Shown piece by piece: positions 4,640 through 7,832 of a stretch of DNA of 7,832 bases. A program made the translations under genes and the position numbers. Origin of the DNA: Candidatus Falkowiibacteriota bacterium (GTDB lineage Bacteria > Patescibacteriota > Patescibacteriia > Patescibacteriales > SZUA-104). Below the pieces are notes generated by a model, which was not told the origin of the DNA, did no database searches, and saw only the letters and a list, made by a program, of their open reading frames with translations. Position 1 is the first letter of the stretch. Each line of letters begins with the position of its first letter. The stretch covers positions 1 to 7,832 of the forward strand of contig JALUVW010000099.1 of NCBI GenBank assembly GCA_027020105.1, given 5' to 3'.

Positions 4640-7083
4640 ACATTTTTGTTTTTCTTGTCAAAAAAATATCTGGTTATTTTAAAATTTTTATTATTGACCA
4701 AGTCCGCCGAAACTTCGCGCGTCCCGCTTGATCCTTGCTTGAATTTCATAATAAAACAATCAAGATTTTCCGGCTCGGCGACAGCCCCTTGTTTTTCATA
4801 TTCTTTTTTAATGTCTTCCGCGCTTTTGCCTTGATAATAATATTTGCCTTCTTCGTCTTTTCGCCGTTTCAAGATAAACCACGGGATATTGTCCGGATCG
4901 GACTCTGTGTCTATTTTTTCAACCGTAAATCCTCCTTTTTCTATATACATGGCGCTTGCCGGCGAAAAAGCGTCGCAAGTGGCGTTCAGTTCAAATCCTC
5001 TTGACTCCTCCTTCATACTTTCCAAAAACAAAGCGTTGCCCACGGACGAATTTTGAATCGCGGGCATAACATTGCAAGACCCGAAATGTTTTTTGTCCTT
5101 CGCCACGACCTCATATTTATTAAATCCGACTATCTTGCCTTTTTCTTTGATTATATAGAGCTTAACGCCGTCTTTTTTCGTAATCGCTTTGGCAAAATTT
5201 TCCAACAGCGTTTTTTTGAGTTCGGGCCTGTTTTTATAGTTCTTTTCGTAGAGCTCAAGCATCTGGCTCGCTTCTTTAATTATTTCATTGTCGCTTTCTT
5301 CAAAACGCTCTCCGGCCGCCATTTTCAATATTTCATCTTTAAAAGGAGTGTAACGGCCGGACGGCGCGCTTTCAAAAGAAACATCCTTTAAATCTCCAAG
5401 CTCAATGCTGTCTTTTAACCCTTTGTAAACGCTAAACGTCAAAAGCAAATCGGTTTTGTATTCTTCCAGCTCTCTTAATATAGCCCCTGAATCAAGTTTT
5501 TCTCCCTGCTCAAGCTTGTCGGAAAAATTCAAAAGCAAGCAATTGGCTTTAACCAATATTTGCTCGGTGATTTTTTTCAAATCTTCGTCGCTGATGTCTT
5601 TTTCTTTTTTTAGCTTGCCGGACAGCTCTTGCTTGTTTTTTTCGGTCATATCAACGATTTCGGCGTAACGGGAAAAAATCAAATCGGCGTTCTCTCGGCC
5701 TAATTTTTCTCCGATATTTAAAATTTTATCGCCCATTTCTTCTCCGTAATCCAATGACAAAAAGGTCTTCAACCCGTTGACTCCGTATTGCTTCACGAAT
5801 GTTTTTACCGGGCCGATTTCCTTTTCTTTTTTCCTTTTAATAAACCGCAAAAAATAAAATTGTTCTCTAAACGCCAAGTCCGAAAGCTTAAACGAGAACT
5901 CGTCTTCAATTTTTTCCCTTATCTGTTTTCTTATCAAATATTTGTAATCAATATAATTTTGCTCGTTGACGGCTTGCTCCTCTTCCGTCCTGCTTCTCTT
6001 TACGGACAAATCCTCCATTGACAATTTACGCCTGAAAAAACGCGATAATTCGTTTTTTAGCCGTTCGGCGGCGTTATAAGTTTTATCGTTTAGCGTCCAC
6101 GCTCCTTTGCCGGACGGCTCCATTTCCTTATCGGCAATCTCGGAAAATTCGGCCAATAATTTTTCTATTTCGCGGCAATCTTTGCTCTCTGACACGATAA
6201 ACTCTCCGTTATCGCCTATTATCGCGTAAACATTGGGGGCGATTTTAAACGGCCTTTGCTCCTCGGCATGCTCTTCCGTCGCGTAGAACTCGCCCTCCGT
6301 CTTTTTCTCTTCCTCTTCAAATTTTCTCTTCCACTCGTCTCCGTACCGCTCTTTTAGCGCGCTGACATACATTTCATCGTCCATAAGGTCCTCGTAATAC
6401 TTCGTCGTTATGTTCAGATAAACTTCTTTGGCGTGCAATAAAAGAAAGTAGCTCGCTTCTTTTTTTTGAATTTCTTTTTTGAGAAAATCTTCTATTCGCG
6501 GCAAAGTCCCGTGTCCGCCGGCCGTCTCGCCGCCCCGGCTCATAAAACCGTATTCATTGGACGAGTTGTAAAAATCGTTAATAAACTGCAAAAATACTTC
6601 CGTTTTGAAGTATTTTTTATAATCTTGAAAATTCAAATTTTGAATCAATATTTTTTCGTATTTGGACGAGTTGGCGTAAAGCCATGACATTAAGCCAAGA
6701 TAATCGTCCTTTTTTTCGCGGTCCAAGTTTTCAAGCCAAAACATATTGGCGACCTTGGCAATGATTGTTTCCGTAATTTCCTCCGGAAACCCCTCTTTGC
6801 CGAGAATGTTTTTTTTCCAATTTAATTCTTGCAATTCCTCCAAAAATGCGTAGAGGTCTTTTTCGGAAAGCGAATTTATTTCGGAAATAACCTCGTCTTT
6901 GCTTTCTTCGGTCACGGCCAAAATCTTTTCCGCCCATCTTTTTTTCATATTTTCGGATTTAATGTATTCGGCAAATTGATCATCTTCTCGCGCGCCGTCC
7001 GCGTTGTTGACGGCGCCTTGGTCAATCCCCTTCCGATTATTCATATTTTCTTCCGGCAAATCCGCCGAGGGCTCTTTTATCAT
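4600..7083 (-). CDS. Large uncharacterised protein with C-terminal GNAT-like domain
   Basis: An 827-residue, highly charged and mostly helical protein with no signal peptide or clear membrane segment, so probably cytoplasmic. Roughly residues 640-740 look like a GNAT acetyltransferase: KIVGFNKYEV is a beta hairpin, the stretch around NSSVGNALFLESM sits where the acetyl-CoA loop belongs though the usual Q/R-x-x-G-x-G/A signature is degenerate, and SAMYIEKGGFTVEK is a good motif B. The long N-terminal part has no domain I can name; VNGLKTFLSLDYGEEMGDKI (around 440-460) resembles a block I associate with uncharacterised CPR proteins. The tail is PPSSSS. I prefer ATG 7083, 20-odd nt after the predicted transcription start; the frame extends to an ATG at 7167 upstream of that promoter, and another ATG lies at 7044. 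The acetylated substrate is unknown, and the GNAT fold may be non-catalytic. Confidence 0.8.
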   Translation of the reverse strand: MIKEPSADLPEENMNNRKGIDQGAVNNADGAREDDQFAEYIKSENMKKRWAEKILAVTEESKDEVISEINSLSEKDLYAFLEELQELNWKKNILGKEGFPEEITETIIAKVANMFWLENLDREKKDDYLGLMSWLYANSSKYEKILIQNLNFQDYKKYFKTEVFLQFINDFYNSSNEYGFMSRGGETAGGHGTLPRIEDFLKKEIQKKEASYFLLLHAKEVYLNITTKYYEDLMDDEMYVSALKERYGDEWKRKFEEEEKKTEGEFYATEEHAEEQRPFKIAPNVYAIIGDNGEFIVSESKDCREIEKLLAEFSEIADKEMEPSGKGAWTLNDKTYNAAERLKNELSRFFRRKLSMEDLSVKRSRTEEEQAVNEQNYIDYKYLIRKQIREKIEDEFSFKLSDLAFREQFYFLRFIKRKKEKEIGPVKTFVKQYGVNGLKTFLSLDYGEEMGDKILNIGEKLGRENADLIFSRYAEIVDMTEKNKQELSGKLKKEKDISDEDLKKITEQILVKANCLLLNFSDKLEQGEKLDSGAILRELEEYKTDLLLTFSVYKGLKDSIELGDLKDVSFESAPSGRYTPFKDEILKMAAGERFEESDNEIIKEASQMLELYEKNYKNRPELKKTLLENFAKAITKKDGVKLYIIKEKGKIVGFNKYEVVAKDKKHFGSCNVMPAIQNSSVGNALFLESMKEESRGFELNATCDAFSPASAMYIEKGGFTVEKIDTESDPDNIPWFILKRRKDEEGKYYYQGKSAEDIKKEYEKQGAVAEPENLDCFIMKFKQGSSGTREVSADLVNNKNFKITRYFFDKKNKNVYLAFERPPSSSS
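4775..4790 (-). repeat. 16-bp repeat shared by the GNAT gene and the non-coding region
   Basis: TCGGCGACAGCCCCTT is identical at 4775-4790 and 2916-2931. A one-mismatch copy in the opposite orientation forms the other arm at 2799-2814. Inside the gene it encodes the QGAVAE stretch near the C-terminus. Confidence 0.75.
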
Positions 7084-7112
7084 ACTTTTTGCGTAAAATA
7101 ATTTAACGTTAT

Positions 7113-7141
7113 ATGATAGCACATTATCGTTAATATTACAA
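7113..7141 (-). promoter_or_regulatory. Promoter of the GNAT-domain gene
   Basis: On the minus strand: TTGTAA (7141-7136), a 17-bp spacer, then TATCAT (7118-7113) with extended TGC. The start would fall near 7106, about 23 nt before ATG 7083. This rules against the upstream ATG at 7167. Confidence 0.6.
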
Positions 7142-7181
7142 TACCATAAAATTGTAAAAACCTCCACCTAAAGCTCGCAAT

Positions 7182-7205
7182 AAAAAAAGCCGTTTCAGGC
7201 TGTTT
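7182..7205 (-). terminator. Intrinsic terminator of the GIY-YIG gene
   Basis: On the minus strand a short AGCC/GGCT stem (7201-7198, 7191-7188) with a 6-nt loop is followed by seven T (7188-7182), with A/T flanks that can extend the pairing. It lies 20-40 nt after the GIY-YIG stop. The stem is short, so termination may be leaky. Confidence 0.6.
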
Positions 7206-7224
7206 CTATCGTGCCACCGCCATG

Positions 7225-7485
7225 CTAATCCGGCAATTTTTTTAAATCTAATCTTTTTAGCAATGCCATATACGCGGAACCGAACTTTTTTAATTGTGTT
7301 TCTCTCGTTCCGGCTAATCGTTCGCTGTCGTACGCTTCATAATAAACCAATTTCAGAGGCCTTCTGTTTTTCGTTGATTTCACCTTACCGTCAATATGCT
7401 GTTTGAATCTTAACTTTAAATCAGACGAATATCCAATGTAAAACTTATTATCTTTTTCACTTTTTAACAAATAAACATAATGCAT
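7225..7485 (-). CDS. GIY-YIG domain protein (YhbQ/UPF0213 type)
   Basis: An 86-residue single-domain GIY-YIG nuclease-like protein of the short type related to the UvrC N-terminal domain and common in CPR genomes. The core begins at YVY (3-5), followed by YIG (16-18); R26 and H30 (LRFKQH) and E62 in GTRETQLKKFG fit the conserved positions. The fold predicts metal-dependent DNA cleavage, but a biological role is not established. ATG 7485 is chosen because the domain starts immediately; the frame stays open 21 codons further to 7548, but those codons translate the tRNA-derived repeat (SPTPPLASGGAIP) and are not part of the domain. No Shine-Dalgarno is visible. A 24-bp GC-rich palindrome ends 17 nt before the ATG, and a truncated tRNA-Trp copy lies just beyond, so the gene may be read from the duplicated tRNA leader. 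A weak terminator follows the stop. Confidence 0.9.
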   Translation of the reverse strand: MHYVYLLKSEKDNKFYIGYSSDLKLRFKQHIDGKVKSTKNRRPLKLVYYEAYDSERLAGTRETQLKKFGSAYMALLKRLDLKKLPD

Positions 7486-7494
7486 ATTATTAAA

Positions 7495-7540
7495 GGGAAT
7501 CGCCCCGCCGCTCGCGAGCGGCGGGGTTGGAGACTTCTGT
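7495..7540 (-). repeat. tRNA-Trp-derived palindrome element, copy A
   Basis: A 46-bp core: GGGAATCG (7495-7502), a perfect 24-bp palindrome with half-site CCCCGCCGCTCG (7503-7526), then TTGGAGACTTCTGT (7527-7540). Both flanks match the intact tRNA-Trp (T-arm and anticodon arm on the minus strand). In copy A the tRNA match continues to the complete tRNA 5' end. Confidence 0.85.
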
Positions 7541-7589
7541 ACTACCACTATACTAATCCCGCAAATTTTTAAAATTTAAATTTATTTCT
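7527..7589 (-). pseudogene. Truncated tRNA-Trp copy (leader plus 5' half)
   Basis: These 63 bp are identical to 7770-7832: 36 bp of tRNA-Trp from its first base (7562) through the anticodon loop, plus 27 bp of AT-rich leader. The rest of the tRNA is replaced by the palindrome of copy A, so no functional tRNA can form. The copy sits directly upstream of the GIY-YIG gene. Confidence 0.85.
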
Positions 7590-7610
7590 TTTCACTGGTA
7601 ATCCACGGTT

Positions 7611-7656
7611 GGGAATCGCCCCTCCTCTCGCGAGAGGAGGGGTTGGAGACTTCTGT
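7611..7656 (-). repeat. tRNA-Trp-derived palindrome element, copy B
   Basis: Same 46-bp layout with palindrome 7619-7642 (half-site CCCCTCCTCTCG). It differs from copies A and C at four palindrome positions, two per arm, which are exactly compensatory. Flanking sequence on the left is unrelated to tRNA. Confidence 0.85.
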
Positions 7657-7752
7657 GGCGGTTTTTGCACGGGATGAGGGAATCGCCCCGCCGCTCGCGA
7701 GCGGCGGGGTTGGAGACTTCTGTGGCGGTTTTTGCACGGGATGAGGGAATCG
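7619..7752 (-). repeat. Two tandem 67-bp units
   Basis: Units 7619-7685 and 7686-7752 each consist of a 24-bp palindrome plus 43 bp (7643-7685 and 7710-7752 are identical). The 43 bp contain the tRNA-Trp 3' end (acceptor and T-stem) and its downstream flank. The only differences between units are the four compensating palindrome bases. Confidence 0.88.
7678..7723 (-). repeat. tRNA-Trp-derived palindrome element, copy C
   Basis: Same 46-bp core with palindrome 7686-7709, identical in sequence to copy A. On the minus strand it lies immediately downstream of the intact tRNA and is followed by another copy of the tRNA 3' end. Confidence 0.85.
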
Positions 7753-7805
7753 AACCCCCGCCAGAAGTTTTGGAGACTTCTGTACTACCACTATACTAAT
7801 CCCGC
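7735..7805 (-). tRNA. trnW: tRNA-Trp (anticodon CCA)
   Basis: The 71-nt minus-strand cloverleaf is complete. Acceptor GCGGGAT pairs with ATCCCGT, with a G-U first pair. D-arm is GTAT/GTAC with a 7-nt loop. Anticodon stem GAAGT/ACTTC carries loop CTCCAAA with anticodon CCA at 7773-7771, the same loop as in E. coli tRNA-Trp. The variable loop is 4 nt. T-arm is GGGGG/CCCTC with loop TTCGATT. The discriminator is G, as expected for tRNA-Trp. The 3' CCA is not encoded (GCAAAA follows), so a CCA-adding enzyme is needed. Its AT-rich leader runs off the window, so its promoter cannot be judged. Parts of this gene are copied three times to its left, embedded in palindromes. Confidence 0.93.
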
Positions 7806-7832
7806 AAATTTTTAAAATTTAAATTTATTTCT

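Noticed and set aside
7084..7167. 28-residue N-terminal extension of the GNAT protein
   Set aside because: The extra codons overlie and precede the predicted promoter at 7141-7113.
7225..7562. GIY-YIG gene as a homing endonuclease that disrupted the tRNA
   Set aside because: The protein is the short YhbQ/UPF0213 type without a DNA-recognition domain, lies outside the truncated tRNA, and an intact tRNA copy coexists.
7582..7791. Minus-strand open frame of 69 codons
   Set aside because: It runs through the intact tRNA-Trp and the palindromic repeats; its peptide is translated repeat sequence with no start signal.

Overview
The window looks like a genome fragment of a Candidate Phyla Radiation (Patescibacteria/Parcubacteria-like) bacterium. 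The grounds are an AAA ATPase with a DUF4143-type tail, a TrmB-like regulator, a short YhbQ/UPF0213-type GIY-YIG protein, a large lysine/glutamate-rich protein ending in a GNAT-like domain, mostly Shine-Dalgarno-poor starts, AT-rich spacers and many hairpin repeats. TGA serves as a normal stop (ends of the ATPase and GNAT genes), so the TGA-as-glycine code of Gracilibacteria/Absconditabacteria does not apply. The lineage is an inference from gene style; there is no rRNA or marker protein.

Layout. 1-237: spacer with a hairpin and a good promoter. 238-1545 (+): AAA ATPase/DUF4143, bracketed by a 19-bp direct repeat (109-127 and 1599-1617). 1546-1828: hairpin-rich spacer. 1829-2074 (-): an 81-residue Csx3-family protein without any CRISPR array or cas gene in the window; it is G+C-rich and has the only textbook ribosome-binding site here. 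2075-3800: about 1.7 kb without protein genes, densely packed with nested inverted repeats. On the minus strand this contains a strong promoter (3651-3623) and a strong intrinsic terminator (3183-3121), which delimit a candidate structured RNA of about 500 nt of no family I recognise. The divergent plus-strand promoter (3748-3775) with palindromic operators drives a TrmB-like regulator (3842-4639, +). A large uncharacterised protein with a C-terminal GNAT-like domain (7083-4600, -) converges on it and overlaps it by 40 bp.

The right end holds a GIY-YIG gene (7485-7225, -), an intact tRNA-Trp(CCA) (7805-7735, -) and a compact cluster of tRNA-Trp-derived repeats. Three 46-bp cores keep the tRNA's anticodon-loop and T-loop sequence, but the part between them is replaced by a perfect 24-bp GC-rich palindrome. 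Two adjacent 67-bp units differ only at four palindrome positions, and these four changes compensate each other. A 63-bp duplication of the tRNA leader and 5' half sits just upstream of the GIY-YIG gene.

No pathway links the genes. The most unusual content is the tRNA-derived palindrome family, the structured RNA candidate beside the TrmB gene, and the orphan Csx3. Functional calls rest on motif recognition by eye; no database search or folding program was run.
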